DNA of 64,000 bases from Silvania hatchlandensis (GTDB lineage Bacteria; Pseudomonadota; Gammaproteobacteria; Enterobacterales; Enterobacteriaceae), in the NCBI RefSeq assembly GCF_025564065.1, contig NZ_JAMGZK010000047.1, forward strand, positions 62,001-126,000, given 5' to 3'. The notes below the pieces were generated by a model that did no database searches, had not been told where the DNA came from, and saw only the letters and a program-made list of their open reading frames with translations. A program made the translations under genes and the position numbers. Positions 50,865 through 63,104 of the stretch are shown here, one piece after another; the stretch's first letter is position 1; each line of letters starts with the position of its first letter.

Positions 50865-51368
50865 TTAGCTGAGGCGTTGAGGTCCGGCACGGATACCCTG
50901 TACCTGGCTAATCCAGGCGGATACTGAAAAGGCGGGTTGCGGTTCAAACGTGGCAACGGTGATCTGGCGAACGATCGCCGGCGGTTTGCTCTGCAGGGTT
51001 AACAGCGTGTTGAGCGTATCGAGCAGGGCAAGATGGTGCGCCTGAACCGGCAGAGATTCTTCGACGGCAGGCAACGCCTGCGGTGCCATCGCGAAAGAGA
51101 GATGACGAATAACCGTGCGAATCGCATGCTGGTGCCAGTAATCCACCGTAAAGTTCGGGCGGCGTTTTGCTTCCAGAAGTGCAAGGTTGGTGAAATTGAC
51201 CCGCGTGGTTAAATCGTGCCGGGTGGTGCTGGCTTTTGCAGGGGTAGCAGCTTCGGCGTTACTGCTGAGCGCGGGCAAGCCGAAGCTCGCCGCGACCATC
51301 CCCAAAAGGAGATGCGGCCAGAAGTAACGTCTGCCAAATTGTCGCCAGCGCGTCAGAATTCCGCTCAA
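50865..51368 (-). CDS. secM: Secretion monitor SecM
   Basis: 167-residue exported regulator whose translation arrest opens the secA ribosome site when secretion is slow. Signal peptide to about residue 40 (long N-region; [20 protein letters not shown] core). Arrest motif near the end: Phe147, Trp152-Ile153, Gly158-Ile-Arg-Ala-Gly-Pro163, that is [17 protein letters not shown]. All residues known to be critical (F, W, I, G, I, R, A, G, P) are kept. Start taken as TTG at 51368, which gives the E. coli N-terminus SGILTRWRQ; two GTG codons (51377, 51380) are alternatives. Confidence 0.9.
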   Translation of the reverse strand: MSGILTRWRQFGRRYFWPHLLLGMVAASFGLPALSSNAEAATPAKASTTRHDLTTRVNFTNLALLEAKRRPNFTVDYWHQHAIRTVIRHLSFAMAPQALPAVEESLPVQAHHLALLDTLNTLLTLQSKPPAIVRQITVATFEPQPAFSVSAWISQVQGIRAGPQRLS

Positions 51369-51540
51369 TTGCCCCACCACGATAGGTCAGCCTTCAGGCT
51401 CACCGAATGATTTTATTTATTTTCGCGCCCAGATAGTACCACTAAAGCCACTGCGCAGCAGCAGTATTGAGACGCGGAGGAGGTTAAAAATCGCGAAGAA
51501 ATCAGCAAACATGCGATTGACTGCAGCAATTTCGGAGGGA

Positions 51541-51596
51541 AAAAAACAAAAACGACTGGTCTTCCTGGCCGGAGAGAGTGCCAGGTCAACCAGTCG
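51541..51596 (-). terminator. Terminator after lpxC, end of the dcw cluster
   Basis: Leftward: CGACTGGT-type outer stem (51553-51560 with 51589-51596), three-base bulges, inner CCTGGC with GCCAGG, then a T-rich run from the A-tract 51541-51552. It ends the cell-wall cluster 22 bases after lpxC; secM-secA then needs its own promoter in the next 170 bases. Confidence 0.85.
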
Positions 51597-51618
51597 CATT
51601 GATATAACGGAAGTACCG

Positions 51619-52557
<939 letters not shown>

Positions 52558-52637
52558 TTATCCAACCGAGAGTGTATATCACTATCGGCAGGCCAGTTTA
52601 GCACAAAGAGCGTAAATGCCCTAATTCCAGTCAATTC

Positions 52638-53789
52638 TTAGTCAGCTTGCTTACGCAGGAACGCTGGAATATCTAGATAATCAGGCTCTTTTTGGGTCTG
52701 CGGTGTACTGTCGTTCACCACTTTCGCCGCCGGTTTTTGCTCCTGCGTCAGCGGCGACATGCCGTGCTGCGGGTAGCGGTCCATGACAGGCTGCTGTGCA
52801 GGCTTGTTGGTGACCAAAGTGATCTCAGGACGTTTGTCCATGCCGATACCGGTCGCAACAACGGTCACGCGCAGTTCATCATTCATTTCTGGGTCAAGTG
52901 AGGTACCAATTACCACGGTTGCATTATCAGATGCAAACGCACGGATGGTGTTACCCACGGTTTCAAATTCATCCAGACGCAGGTCGAAGCCCGCAGTGAT
53001 GTTAACCAGCACGCCGCGCGCGCCAGACAGATCGATATCTTCCAGCAGCGGAGAAGAGATAGCCATTTCAGCCGCTTCTTCTGCACGGTCTTCGCCTTTC
53101 GCCACGCCGGAACCCATCATCGCGTAGCCCATTTCGGACATCACTGTGCGCACGTCAGCAAAGTCGACGTTCATCAGACCCGGACGGGTGATCAGTTCTG
53201 CGATACCCTGTACAGCGCCTTTTAAGACATCGTTCGCGGCGCCAAAAGCGTCCAGCAGAGAGATGCCACGGCCCAGCACTTTCAGCAGCTTGTCGTTCGG
53301 GATGGTAATCAGCGAGTCCACGTGTTTGGACAGCTCGGTGATACCCTGCTCCGCGAATGCCATACGCTTCTTGCCTTCAAAGTTGAAAGGCTTCGTCACG
53401 ACAGCAACGGTCAGGATACCTAAATCTTTAGCGACTTCAGCAACCACTGGCGCAGCACCCGTGCCGGTACCCCCGCCCATGCCTGCAGCGATAAACACCA
53501 TGTCTGCACCATCCAGCGCAGCGCGCAGCGCTTCGCGGTCTTCTTCTGCTGCATTACGGCCGACTTCAGGGTTTGCCCCAGCGCCAAGACCTTTCGTAAT
53601 GCCACCACCGATTTGGATCGTCTGGCCAACGGCCGTTTTACGCAGCGCCTGTGCGTCGGTGTTGACTGCAAAGAATTCAACACCTTCAATGCGCTCGCGC
53701 ACCATATGCTCTACAGCATTACCGCCGCCGCCACCGACGCCGATGACTTTAATCACCGCGTCGTTGGTCAGTTCCATAGGTTCAAACAT
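52638..53789 (-). CDS. ftsZ: Cell division GTPase FtsZ
   Basis: 383-residue tubulin homologue forming the Z ring. Seen: GTP motif [14 protein letters not shown] (about 103-116), the T7 loop [11 protein letters not shown], and the C-terminal binding peptide [15 protein letters not shown] that joins FtsA, ZipA, ZapD and SlmA. Same length as E. coli. The linker before the peptide is slightly different. Starts 63 bases after ftsA. Confidence 0.98.
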   Translation of the reverse strand: MFEPMELTNDAVIKVIGVGGGGGNAVEHMVRERIEGVEFFAVNTDAQALRKTAVGQTIQIGGGITKGLGAGANPEVGRNAAEEDREALRAALDGADMVFIAAGMGGGTGTGAAPVVAEVAKDLGILTVAVVTKPFNFEGKKRMAFAEQGITELSKHVDSLITIPNDKLLKVLGRGISLLDAFGAANDVLKGAVQGIAELITRPGLMNVDFADVRTVMSEMGYAMMGSGVAKGEDRAEEAAEMAISSPLLEDIDLSGARGVLVNITAGFDLRLDEFETVGNTIRAFASDNATVVIGTSLDPEMNDELRVTVVATGIGMDKRPEITLVTNKPAQQPVMDRYPQHGMSPLTQEQKPAAKVVNDSTPQTQKEPDYLDIPAFLRKQAD

Positions 53790-53852
53790 AGTTTCTCTCC
53801 GTTTTGTGCCTGTCGCCTGAAACCGTAAATGTTCACCGGTCTCTTACTAAAA

Positions 53853-55109
53853 TTAAAATTCTTTTCGCAGCCAGGTGTTGATTCGTTTGATCCACGAACC
53901 GACTGACACGCGTTTTTCTACTTCTGCTTCACCACTGAGGTGGGTCTCCTTCCCGTAGTGAAGCAAGCCCACGGCCGTCGAATAATACGGCTCCTGAGCA
54001 TAATCCGTCAGACCGGTGATGTTCAACGGGGCGCCAATTCGCACCTGCGTATGGAACACGCGCTGCGCACAGGCTGCAAGACCTTCAATTTGCGCTGCAC
54101 CGCCGGTTAACACAATTCCCGCCGCAAGATGATGTTTCACGCCCTGCTGGCGAAGCTGTTCCTGTAATTGCAAAATCTCTTCGTTGACCAGGTTAAGCAG
54201 CTCGGTATAACGCGGCTCAATGACCTCGGCCAGTGTCTGGCGCTGCAGGCTGCGCGGCGGACGACCGCCAACGCTCGGCACTTCAACGCTCTCATCTTTG
54301 CCCACAATGGAGCCTAATGCACAGCCGTGACGCACCTTAATGGCTTCTGCATCACTTGGCGGAGTGCCAAAGGCATAAGCGATATCGCTGGTGACCACAT
54401 TCCCGGCATAAGGGATTACTTTGGTATGGCGCAGCGCGCCACCCGTGTAGACGGCGATGTCCATAGTACCACCACCGATATCCACCACACAGACACCCAG
54501 CTCACGTTCGTCCTCAGTTAGCACGGAATAACTCGCGGCCAGACCGGCGAAGATAAGTTGGTCAACTTTCAGACCACAACGTTCAACCGCTTTGACGATG
54601 TTTTTCGCCATATCGTTGTGACATGTGATCAAGTGCACTTTTGCCTGCATACGCACGCCGGAAAGTCCGACAGGATTTTTGATGCCTTCCTGATAGTCGA
54701 TGGCATATTCCTGTGGGATTACGTGCAGAACGCGATGTTCATCGCGTACGCGTACCGACTTCGCCGTATGCACCACGTTTTCGACGTCTTCCTGCGAAAC
54801 TTCTTCTTCTGAGATCGGCACCATCCCGATCTCATTCTGGCAGCTAATGTGCTTGCCAGAGAGCGCCAGATACACGGAGGAAATCTGGCAATCTGCCATC
54901 AATTCAGCCTGGTCGATGGCGCGCTGCACGCATTTCACCACCGACTCGAGGTCGTTTACCCCACCTTTATCCATACCACGAGACGGGCAACTGCCCACAC
55001 CAATGATATTGACCATACCGTCGGGCAGAACTTCCCCTACTAAAGCGGCAACCTTCGCGGTGCCAATCTCCAGTCCAACTACCAGTTTTCTGTCCGTCGC
55101 CTTGATCAT
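53853..55109 (-). CDS. ftsA: Cell division actin-like protein FtsA
   Basis: 418-residue membrane tether of FtsZ and link to the later division proteins. Seen: [18 protein letters not shown] (phosphate 1), [17 protein letters not shown] (phosphate 2), and a C-terminal amphipathic helix [15 protein letters not shown] that holds the membrane. Two residues shorter than E. coli just before this helix. Starts inside the ftsQ stop (ATGA). Confidence 0.98.
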   Translation of the reverse strand: MIKATDRKLVVGLEIGTAKVAALVGEVLPDGMVNIIGVGSCPSRGMDKGGVNDLESVVKCVQRAIDQAELMADCQISSVYLALSGKHISCQNEIGMVPISEEEVSQEDVENVVHTAKSVRVRDEHRVLHVIPQEYAIDYQEGIKNPVGLSGVRMQAKVHLITCHNDMAKNIVKAVERCGLKVDQLIFAGLAASYSVLTEDERELGVCVVDIGGGTMDIAVYTGGALRHTKVIPYAGNVVTSDIAYAFGTPPSDAEAIKVRHGCALGSIVGKDESVEVPSVGGRPPRSLQRQTLAEVIEPRYTELLNLVNEEILQLQEQLRQQGVKHHLAAGIVLTGGAAQIEGLAACAQRVFHTQVRIGAPLNITGLTDYAQEPYYSTAVGLLHYGKETHLSGEAEVEKRVSVGSWIKRINTWLRKEF

Positions 55110-55948
55110 TGTTGTTCTGCCTGTACCTGTGCCTGATTCTGTTGCTGATTAGGTTCCTCAACCGGTGCCGGGATCCACCCGACCGATGCGCCTGAGTCAT
55201 AGCGCAAATCAACGTAGCTTATCCGTTTGCCTTCGGCCTGAGCGTGCTGCTGCAGAACCGGATAGAGTTCTACAAAACGTCCCAGGCGCTTCATCGTGTC
55301 ACCGCGACCAAGATTCAGCTTAATGTCGTTCGTTAGCGTCAACTGCCATGAACGACGCGCCGTCATCGCCGCTTCTTTTAAGTTAAAGCGATCTTTCGCC
55401 AGAACCTGCCCCATGGTGCGAAAACCGTCTAACACTTCGTTTTCGCTACCTTCCGGGCCATACAACAGAGGTAAATTATTCTTGCTGACACGATCGGCGG
55501 GAACGCTGAAGGAATTTCCATCTACGTCAACCATATGCTGATCATTCCAACGTGCAATGGGTACATATTCAACCAGATGAATCTTCAATTCATCGGGCCA
55601 CTGCTTTCTGACGCTTGCCTGCTTAATCCACGGCAGACGTTCGATTTGACTCTGGATGATATTCACATCTTGCGTCATAAACGTACCCGGCGAGCCTAAC
55701 GCCAGAATCGACTGACGGATATCATCGTTGCGCGTGTAGTGGCGGTCGCCCGTGACGACCAGCTTCGACAGAGGCAGACGTTGTGCATCTTCCATCCAGC
55801 CGAGCACCATCCAGCCGCTGACAAACACGGTACACAGCACGGCGAGCAGGAAGGTAATCCCTGCAAGACGCGTTCCATTGCTCCGCCGTGAAGAATATTC
55901 TTCTTCCTCTTCCTCGCGGTTTCGCGTGTTCAGCGCAGCCTGAGACAT
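55106..55948 (-). CDS. ftsQ: Cell division protein FtsQ
   Basis: 280-residue bitopic protein linking FtsA/FtsK to FtsLB. Cytoplasmic start (residues 1-26, acidic EEEEEY then basic), one membrane segment about 28-50, periplasmic POTRA domain (about 57-125, [20 protein letters not shown]) and beta domain to about 260. The tail is Gln-rich ([13 protein letters not shown]), a few residues longer than in E. coli. One base separates it from ddlB. Confidence 0.96.
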   Translation of the reverse strand: MSQAALNTRNREEEEEEYSSRRSNGTRLAGITFLLAVLCTVFVSGWMVLGWMEDAQRLPLSKLVVTGDRHYTRNDDIRQSILALGSPGTFMTQDVNIIQSQIERLPWIKQASVRKQWPDELKIHLVEYVPIARWNDQHMVDVDGNSFSVPADRVSKNNLPLLYGPEGSENEVLDGFRTMGQVLAKDRFNLKEAAMTARRSWQLTLTNDIKLNLGRGDTMKRLGRFVELYPVLQQHAQAEGKRISYVDLRYDSGASVGWIPAPVEEPNQQQNQAQVQAEQQ

Positions 55949-55949
55949 A

Positions 55950-56870
55950 TCAGCCTGCCTGGTCCAGAATGCGCACGACTAACTGCGAAAAACTCATTCC
56001 CGCCTGACGCGCCGCCATCGGCACCAGACTGTGGCTGGTCATACCTGGAGAAGTATTGGCTTCCAGCAGGTAGAATTGCCCGTCACTGTCCTGCATCACG
56101 TCAATCCGTCCCCAGCCCTGACAGCCCAGCATATTCCAGGCTTTGAGTACCAGAATGCGCAAATCAGCGTCTTGTTCAGCCTCGAGACCACTTGGGCAAA
56201 AATATTGCGTCTCATCAGAGAGATACTTCGCCTCATAATCATAGAAGGTTCCGGCTGGTTGGATACGAATTGACGGTAAAATTTCTTCGCCCAGCATCGC
56301 AACGGTGAATTCGGGTCCACTGAGCCATTTTTCGATGAGTACTTCTTCATCGTGTTGAAATGCCAGCGCTAATGCAGATGTTAAATCAGCCGCACATTCA
56401 ACTTTGGACATGCCCACGCTGGAGCCTTCACGGCTGGGCTTCACAATGACCGGTAAACCGAGTTCGGCGATCTGTGCGTTTACGCTGGCATCAAGGCCTC
56501 GCGTAAACTCGCGACGCGTCAGTGCTACCCATGGCGCGACCGGCAGACCCGCGCCCTGCCACAGCAATTTGCTGCGCAGTTTATCCATCGAAATGGCCGA
56601 CGCCATGACGCCGCTACCGGTATAAGGCAGGCCGATCACATCCAGCAACCCCTGCAGCGTGCCATCTTCACCGCCGCGACCGTGTAGTGCGATAAAGACT
56701 TTATCAAAGCCCATCTCTTTCAGGCGCGTCACGTCCGTCTCTTTTGGATCGATCGGGTGTGCATCGACGCCGCCTTCACGGAGCCCTGCCAGTACAGCGG
56801 CGCCGGAATTCAGGGAAACCTCGCGCTCGGCGGAAGTGCCGCCAAACAGGACCGCGATTTTATCAGCCAT
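55950..56870 (-). CDS. ddlB: D-alanine--D-alanine ligase B
   Basis: 306-residue ATP-grasp ligase that makes the D-Ala-D-Ala dipeptide for the pentapeptide. Seen: [46 protein letters not shown] and the end [30 protein letters not shown] at 56870 gives the E. coli length; the longer reading upstream overlaps murC and is a shadow. Its start overlaps the murC stop by eight bases. Confidence 0.97.
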   Translation of the reverse strand: MADKIAVLFGGTSAEREVSLNSGAAVLAGLREGGVDAHPIDPKETDVTRLKEMGFDKVFIALHGRGGEDGTLQGLLDVIGLPYTGSGVMASAISMDKLRSKLLWQGAGLPVAPWVALTRREFTRGLDASVNAQIAELGLPVIVKPSREGSSVGMSKVECAADLTSALALAFQHDEEVLIEKWLSGPEFTVAMLGEEILPSIRIQPAGTFYDYEAKYLSDETQYFCPSGLEAEQDADLRILVLKAWNMLGCQGWGRIDVMQDSDGQFYLLEANTSPGMTSHSLVPMAARQAGMSFSQLVVRILDQAG

Positions 56871-58338
56871 GACGCTCTTCCTCCGAAATTTGCGGCTTAA
56901 GTTTGATTTCAGCCAGGCTACGGGCGATCTTGCCGATATTTCCCGCACCTTGCACCAGAATCAAATCATTGCCGGTCAGCACAGGGGCAAGCATCGCCGC
57001 CGCCTGGGCATGGTCGGAGACCAGAATCGGGTCAATCTTGCCGCGGCCACGGATGGTACGGCACAGGGAGCGACTGTCCGCACCCGGTATCGCCGCTTCG
57101 CCTGCCGCGTACACGTCCAGCATCAGCAGCGTATCGACCTGCCCCAGCACGTTGGCAAAGTCGTCGTAAAGATCGCGAGTACGCGTATAGCGGTGCGGCT
57201 GGAACAGCATCACCAAATTTTTATCCGGCCATCCCGCGCGCGCCGCTTTGATGGTGGCCTCGACTTCAGTCGGGTGATGCCCGTAGTCATCAACCAGCAT
57301 CGCAGTACCGCTTTTACCGTTAACGGCTTCCAGTGGGAATTCGCCGAGGAAATCAAAACGACGACCGGTCCCCTGGAAGCTTTCCAGTGCCCGTAAAATG
57401 GCCTCGTCTTCAATTCCCTCTTCCGTTGCCACCGCCACGGCAGCTGCGGCGTTCAACGCATTATGGCGACCGGGCGCGTTCAGGGTAACGCGGATACTCT
57501 CTTTATCCTGTCGCACCAGGGTGAAATGCCCCTGGGCGCCTGTCTGCTGATAGTCTTCCAGGCGCACGTCGGCATCGTCACTGAAACCGTACGTGGTGGT
57601 CTGACGCCCGACACGCGGCAACAGCTCGCGGATCACCGGGTCATCAACGCACATTACCGCACGGCCATAAAACGGCAGGTTGTGCAGAAAGTTGATAAAG
57701 GTCTGTTTTAAATTTTCGAAATCGCCCTGGTAGGTATCCATATGGTCGGCTTCGATGTTGGTCACAATTGCCACCATCGGCTGCAGATGCAGGAACGATG
57801 CATCGCTCTCATCCGCTTCAGCGATCAGGTAGCGGCTGTGACCCAGGCGCGCATGCACGCCAGCGGCTTTTACCAGCCCGCCATTGACGAAGGTCGGATC
57901 GAGACCGGCTTCAGCATAAATACTGGAGACCATCGCCGTAGTGGTGGTTTTGCCATGGGTGCCTGCAACGGCGATACCATGACGAAAACGCATCAGCTCA
58001 GCCAGCATCTCTGCGCGGCGGATCACCGGGATACGCGCGTCGTGCGCAGCGACGATCTCAGGGTTGTCCGCAGAGATGGCGCTGGAAACCACCACGACGC
58101 TCGCGTCGAGGACGTTTTCCGGGCGATGGTTAAAATAAATGGTCGCGCCAAGTGACGCCAACTGTTGCGTAACAGGGTTCGGCGCCAGATCGGAACCGCT
58201 GATCTGGTAACCTTCATTCGCCAGCACTTCGGCAATACCGCCCATACCGGCGCCGCCGATGCCAACAAAGTGAATGTGCCGGACGCGACGCATCTCGGGC
58301 ACGATTGAACGCAGTTTCGCCAGTTGTTGTGTATTCAT
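56863..58338 (-). CDS. murC: UDP-N-acetylmuramate--L-alanine ligase
   Basis: 491-residue Mur ligase adding L-alanine to UDP-MurNAc. Seen: N-terminal UDP site [23 protein letters not shown]-loop [37 protein letters not shown], and [18 protein letters not shown]. Same length as E. coli. Starts 59 bases after murG, the widest gap in the murF-to-ftsA series. Confidence 0.98.
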   Translation of the reverse strand: MNTQQLAKLRSIVPEMRRVRHIHFVGIGGAGMGGIAEVLANEGYQISGSDLAPNPVTQQLASLGATIYFNHRPENVLDASVVVVSSAISADNPEIVAAHDARIPVIRRAEMLAELMRFRHGIAVAGTHGKTTTTAMVSSIYAEAGLDPTFVNGGLVKAAGVHARLGHSRYLIAEADESDASFLHLQPMVAIVTNIEADHMDTYQGDFENLKQTFINFLHNLPFYGRAVMCVDDPVIRELLPRVGRQTTTYGFSDDADVRLEDYQQTGAQGHFTLVRQDKESIRVTLNAPGRHNALNAAAAVAVATEEGIEDEAILRALESFQGTGRRFDFLGEFPLEAVNGKSGTAMLVDDYGHHPTEVEATIKAARAGWPDKNLVMLFQPHRYTRTRDLYDDFANVLGQVDTLLMLDVYAAGEAAIPGADSRSLCRTIRGRGKIDPILVSDHAQAAAMLAPVLTGNDLILVQGAGNIGKIARSLAEIKLKPQISEEERHG

Positions 58339-58397
58339 TCTCTAAACGCCATCGACTACTTCAAAAAATTCGTGCAGCGCAACACGCGCTGCGAGGG

Positions 58398-59462
58398 TTA
58401 AGCCTGTGCTGCCAGGCTCACTTCTTTCGCCACCCGTTCCGTTGCATCCGGGATCGCGGCCGCACGTGCGTGCTGCGCCATCTCCAGCAAGGTCTCCCGG
58501 TTCCAGCCCGCCAGGGTAGTGGCGACCGCATCAGCGGTAAACTGCGGCTGTTCAAATATTTTTGCGGCACCGGCTTTCTCAAGCGGCAGTGCATTCCAGT
58601 ACTGCTGCCTGTCTTTGTGCTGGAACGGCACAAACAGCGCCGGTAACCCTGCGGCAGCAATTTCGCTCACCGTCAGCGCACCGGAGCGGCAGACCACGAC
58701 ATCGGCCCAGGCATAGGCTGCTGCCATATCGTCGATAAATTCTGTCACTTTATGCTGCGCCTGACCCGCGTCGGCATACGCTTGCTCGACCGTTTGCTGC
58801 GCACCTTTACCGCTTTGATGCCAGATGGTCACCGCGTCGCCGAGCTTCGCGGCCACCTGCGGCAGGGTCTGGTTCAGAATACGCGCCCCCTGAGAGCCGC
58901 CCACCACCAGCACGCGCACCGGGCCTTCACGCCCGACGAGACGTTGCTGCGGCAATGGCAGCGCCAGCACATCGACGCGCACCGGGTTGCCCACCACATC
59001 GGCGTTCGGAAATGCGCCGGGGAAGGCCTGCATCACTTTGCTGGCGATTCGGGACAACCACTTGTTGGTCAGGCCTGCGATGCCGTTCTGCTCGTGCAGA
59101 ACCACCGGAATACCCAGCGACCATGCGGCCAGTCCGCCAGGACCCGAAACATATCCGCCCATGCCCAGCACCACGTCTGGCTTAAAGCGCTGCATGATCG
59201 CCCGCGCCTGACGCCAGGCATTGAAAATACGCACCGGAGCCAGCAGCAGGGCTTTCAGCCCTTTGCCACGCAGGCCGGAAATATGGATAAAGTCGATGTC
59301 GATCCCGTGCTTCGGCACCAGATCGGCCTCCATGCGGTCTGCGGTTCCCAGCCAGCGCACTTGCCAGCCCTGATCCATTAAATGGTGCGCAACCGCGAGC
59401 CCCGGGAACACATGTCCACCGGTACCACCCGCCATCACCATTAACCGCTTCGGTTGATTCAT
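58398..59462 (-). CDS. murG: MurG glycosyltransferase
   Basis: 354-residue peripheral membrane enzyme adding GlcNAc to lipid I to give lipid II. Seen: glycine-rich loop [54 protein letters not shown], and the UDP-GlcNAc-binding [25 protein letters not shown]. One residue shorter than E. coli. Overlaps ftsW by four bases (ATGA). Confidence 0.97.
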   Translation of the reverse strand: MNQPKRLMVMAGGTGGHVFPGLAVAHHLMDQGWQVRWLGTADRMEADLVPKHGIDIDFIHISGLRGKGLKALLLAPVRIFNAWRQARAIMQRFKPDVVLGMGGYVSGPGGLAAWSLGIPVVLHEQNGIAGLTNKWLSRIASKVMQAFPGAFPNADVVGNPVRVDVLALPLPQQRLVGREGPVRVLVVGGSQGARILNQTLPQVAAKLGDAVTIWHQSGKGAQQTVEQAYADAGQAQHKVTEFIDDMAAAYAWADVVVCRSGALTVSEIAAAGLPALFVPFQHKDRQQYWNALPLEKAGAAKIFEQPQFTADAVATTLAGWNRETLLEMAQHARAAAIPDATERVAKEVSLAAQA

Positions 59463-60703
59463 CGTGAACCTCGTGTAAACGCCTGGGCATTTTCCAGACG
59501 CGTTTCATAATCTATCCGCAGTAAAAACATAATTGCGGTCGACATAATCAGCAGGCTCGACCCACCGTAACTGATCAACGGCAAGGTCAGCCCTTTGGTC
59601 GGCAGCATACCGGCTGCGGCACCGACATTAACCAGAGCCTGGAAGCTAAACCAGACGCCAATTGAACAGGCTAAAAACCCTGAAAAACGGTGGTCGATCA
59701 CCAGTGCTTTTCGGCCAATAGACATCGCACGGAAAGCGACGAAGAATACCATTAAAAGTGCCAGTACCACACCGATATAACCCAGCTCTTCGCCGATAAT
59801 GGAGAAGATGAAGTCGGTATGTGCCTCGGGCAAATACTCCAGTTTTTGTACGGAATTGCCCAGTCCCTGACCCCAGATTTCACCGCGGCCAAATGCCATT
59901 AACGACTGCGTCAGCTGGTAGCCACTGCCAAAGGGATCTTCCCACGGGTTCCAGAACGATGTCACACGACGAATACGGTAAGGTTCGGCGAGGATCAGCA
60001 GCACCACGGCTGAAATCCCCATCCCGATGATGGCGATGAACTGCCAGAGCTTCGCTCCCGCCAGGAACAGCATCGCCAGTGTGGTCACGAACAGCACCAC
60101 CACGGTCCCGAGGTCAGGCTGGGCCAGCAGCAGTACCGCCAGTACCAGGATCACGCCCATCGGTTTTAAGAAGCCGCGCAGGTTGTTACGCACTTCATCC
60201 ACCTTGCGCACCAGATAGTTGGCGAGGTAGCAGAACAGCGACAGCTTGGTAAATTCCGCAGGCTGAATGCGCAGCGGGCCAAAGGCAATCCAGCGCGACG
60301 CTCCGTTAACCGAGCTCCCCACCACCAGTACAATCAGCAGCATGGCGATCGAGGCAATCAGCATCGCGGTACTGTGGCGTTGCCAGAACTCCATCGGCAG
60401 GCGTAACGTCACCATCGCCAGACAGAACGCCAGAATGATGTACAACCCGTCACGTTTGGCGAACAGGAAAGGATCGTTCGCCAGGCGCTGCCCAACGGGC
60501 ATTGAAGCCGAGGTCACCATAATAAAACCGATCGCCGCCAGCCCCAGCGTGAGCCAGAGCAGCATGCGGTCGTACATAATCAGGGTCTCGGTATCGCGAT
60601 CCCGGGAGCCCATTACCCAGCCTTTTAACGCCGAAGCGACCCACATCAGGATGCCAAATCCTGGCAGGCGCGGCATTCTCAGGCGAGGGAAAGAGAAACG
60701 CAT
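59459..60703 (-). CDS. ftsW: Septal peptidoglycan polymerase FtsW (SEDS)
   Basis: 414-residue SEDS-family glycosyltransferase that works with FtsI at the septum. About ten membrane segments. Seen: [56 protein letters not shown] and the conserved [15 protein letters not shown] near the end. The start overlaps the murD stop by one base. Same length as E. coli. Confidence 0.97.
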   Translation of the reverse strand: MRFSFPRLRMPRLPGFGILMWVASALKGWVMGSRDRDTETLIMYDRMLLWLTLGLAAIGFIMVTSASMPVGQRLANDPFLFAKRDGLYIILAFCLAMVTLRLPMEFWQRHSTAMLIASIAMLLIVLVVGSSVNGASRWIAFGPLRIQPAEFTKLSLFCYLANYLVRKVDEVRNNLRGFLKPMGVILVLAVLLLAQPDLGTVVVLFVTTLAMLFLAGAKLWQFIAIIGMGISAVVLLILAEPYRIRRVTSFWNPWEDPFGSGYQLTQSLMAFGRGEIWGQGLGNSVQKLEYLPEAHTDFIFSIIGEELGYIGVVLALLMVFFVAFRAMSIGRKALVIDHRFSGFLACSIGVWFSFQALVNVGAAAGMLPTKGLTLPLISYGGSSLLIMSTAIMFLLRIDYETRLENAQAFTRGSR

Positions 60704-62019
60704 CAGCCCAACTCCTTCGCCAGACGGGTAAAGAGATCGCCCCGTTGCTCGAAATTCTTAAATTGATCGAGGCTGGCGCAGGCCGGAGAAAGCAACACCA
60801 TGTCACCCGGCTTCACGCGCGGCGCGATGAGGCGCATTGCCTGTTCCATCGTGTCGGTCTGCTCGGCGATTTCCGGGCGCAGCTCGGCCAGCTCGGCACC
60901 GTCGCGGCCAAAGCAGTAAAGACGCACGTTATCGCCGCTGAGGAACTGTTTGAGCGAAGAGAAATCGGCAGACTTACCGTCACCGCCCAGCAGCAGATGC
61001 AAGGTACCGTCAACGTGCAGGCCATTCAGCGCCGCTTCGGTGCTGCCGACGTTAGTGGCTTTTGAATCGTTAACCCAGCGCACGCCGTTATGCTCCAGCG
61101 CCAGTTGGAAGCGGTGCGCCAGGCCACTGAAGGTAGTCAAGGCTTTCAGGCTGGTGGCGCGCGGCAAACCGGCGGCATCCGCCAGCGCCAGTGCAGCAAG
61201 GGCGTTGGTGTAGTTATGCTGGCCAGAAAGCGGCATCTCTTTCACGTTCAGCACCTTCTCACCTTGTGCCCGCAGCCAGGTTTCGCCTTGCTGACGGGTG
61301 AGGTGATAGTCACCCATATTGATGCCAAAACTCACGCAGCGTTCATCCGCACCGCGTACCGGCATGGTCAGCGCGTCATCGGCATTCACCACGCATACGC
61401 GGGCATTTTCATACACCCGCAGCTTGGCGGCACGGTACTGCTGCAGGCCAAACGGATAGCGATCCATATGGTCTTCGGTGACGTTCAGAATGGTCGCTGC
61501 AGTTGCCTGCAGGCCTGAGGTGGTTTCCAGCTGGAAGCTGGACAGTTCCAGAATGTACAGCTCGCGCGCGGCATCCAGCAGCATCAGGGCTGGCAGGCCG
61601 ATATTACCGCCCACGCCAACGTTGACGCCTGCGGCTTTTGCCATCTCGCCCACCAGCGTGGTGACGGTGCTTTTCCCGTTTGAACCGGTAATAGCAATCA
61701 CTGGCGCCTGCGCTTCACGGCAGAACAGTTCGATATCGCCGACGATCTCAACGCCCGCCTCTGCCGCTGCGCTCAGCGCAGGGTGTGCGAGAGCCATCCC
61801 CGGGCTGGCGACAATCAAATCGGCAGCACTTAGCCAGTCTTCGTTCAGACTACCCAGGTGGCGTTCAACCTGCTCCGGCAGTTTATCCAGACCCGGTGGC
61901 GAGACACGCGTATCCATCACGCGCGGCGTCACGCCGCGTGCGAGGAAAAAGTCCACGCAGGAGAGGCCGGTTAAGCCTAACCCGATGATAACGACTTTTT
62001 TACCCAGGTAATCTGCCAT
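60703..62019 (-). CDS. murD: UDP-MurNAc-L-alanine--D-glutamate ligase
   Basis: 438-residue Mur ligase adding D-glutamate. Seen: N-terminal [22 protein letters not shown]-loop [48 protein letters not shown] and [21 protein letters not shown]. Same length as E. coli. Starts two bases after the mraY stop. Confidence 0.98.
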   Translation of the reverse strand: MADYLGKKVVIIGLGLTGLSCVDFFLARGVTPRVMDTRVSPPGLDKLPEQVERHLGSLNEDWLSAADLIVASPGMALAHPALSAAAEAGVEIVGDIELFCREAQAPVIAITGSNGKSTVTTLVGEMAKAAGVNVGVGGNIGLPALMLLDAARELYILELSSFQLETTSGLQATAATILNVTEDHMDRYPFGLQQYRAAKLRVYENARVCVVNADDALTMPVRGADERCVSFGINMGDYHLTRQQGETWLRAQGEKVLNVKEMPLSGQHNYTNALAALALADAAGLPRATSLKALTTFSGLAHRFQLALEHNGVRWVNDSKATNVGSTEAALNGLHVDGTLHLLLGGDGKSADFSSLKQFLSGDNVRLYCFGRDGAELAELRPEIAEQTDTMEQAMRLIAPRVKPGDMVLLSPACASLDQFKNFEQRGDLFTRLAKELG

Positions 62020-62021
62020 GA

Positions 62022-63104
62022 TTAACGTACCTTCAGCGTTGCCAGGCCAATCAGCACCAGCATCAGCGAAATAATCCAGAAGCGCACGATGACGCGCGGT
62101 TCCGGCCAGCCTTTCAGTTCATAGTGGTGATGGATAGGCGCCATCCGGAAGATGCGTTGTCCGCGCAGCTTGAAGGAACCGACCTGCAAAATCACCGACA
62201 AGGTTTCGACCACGAACACGCCGCCCATGATCACCAGCAGGAACTCCTGGCGCAGCAGCACGGCAATAATGCCCAGCGCGCCGCCCAGTGCCAGCGAACC
62301 GACGTCGCCCATAAAGACCTGCGCCGGATAGGTGTTAAACCACAGGAAGCCCAGGCCCGCGCCGACTATCGCCGTACAGACGATCACCAGCTCACCGGCA
62401 TGACGCAGATAAGGGATGTGCAGATAGCTGGCGAAATTCATGTTACCGCTGGCCCACGCCACCAGCGCAAAGCCCGCCGCGACGAAGACCGTTGGCATGA
62501 TTGCCAAACCATCCAGGCCGTCAGTCAGGTTCACCGCATTACCGGTCCCGACAATCACGAAGTAGGCCAACAGGACGTAGAACAGGCCCAGTTGCGGCAT
62601 GACGTCTTTAAAGAACGGCACCACCAATTCGGTTGCCGGGGTGTCTTTACCGGCCAGATACAGCGCAAATGCCACGCCCAGCGCAATCACCGACATCCAG
62701 AAATACTTCCAGCGTGCGATCAGCCCCTTGGTGTCTTTGCGCACCACTTTGCGATAGTCATCAACGAAACCGATAATGCCGTAACCAATCAGCACCACCA
62801 GTACGCACCAGACGTACGGGTTTGACGGGTAGGCCCACAGCAGCACCGACACCACAATCGCGGTGAGGATCATTATGCCGCCCATGGTCGGGGTACCGCG
62901 TTTGCTGAAGTGTGATTCCGGACCGTCGTTACGCACAACCTGACCGAAAGAGAGTTTTTGCAGACGGGCAATCATGCGCGGGCCCATCCACAGCGAGATG
63001 AACAGTGCAGTCAGCAGGCTGACGATGGCGCGAAACGTCAGATAGGAAAAGACGTTAAAGCCGGAATAATATTTGACCAAATGTTCGGCCAGCCAAACTA
63101 GCAT
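62022..63104 (-). CDS. mraY: Phospho-MurNAc-pentapeptide translocase MraY
   Basis: 360-residue integral membrane enzyme making lipid I from undecaprenyl phosphate. About ten helices. Seen: [15 protein letters not shown], the aspartate motif [50 protein letters not shown] and [20 protein letters not shown]. The start overlaps the murF stop by seven bases. Confidence 0.98.
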   Translation of the reverse strand: MLVWLAEHLVKYYSGFNVFSYLTFRAIVSLLTALFISLWMGPRMIARLQKLSFGQVVRNDGPESHFSKRGTPTMGGIMILTAIVVSVLLWAYPSNPYVWCVLVVLIGYGIIGFVDDYRKVVRKDTKGLIARWKYFWMSVIALGVAFALYLAGKDTPATELVVPFFKDVMPQLGLFYVLLAYFVIVGTGNAVNLTDGLDGLAIMPTVFVAAGFALVAWASGNMNFASYLHIPYLRHAGELVIVCTAIVGAGLGFLWFNTYPAQVFMGDVGSLALGGALGIIAVLLRQEFLLVIMGGVFVVETLSVILQVGSFKLRGQRIFRMAPIHHHYELKGWPEPRVIVRFWIISLMLVLIGLATLKVR

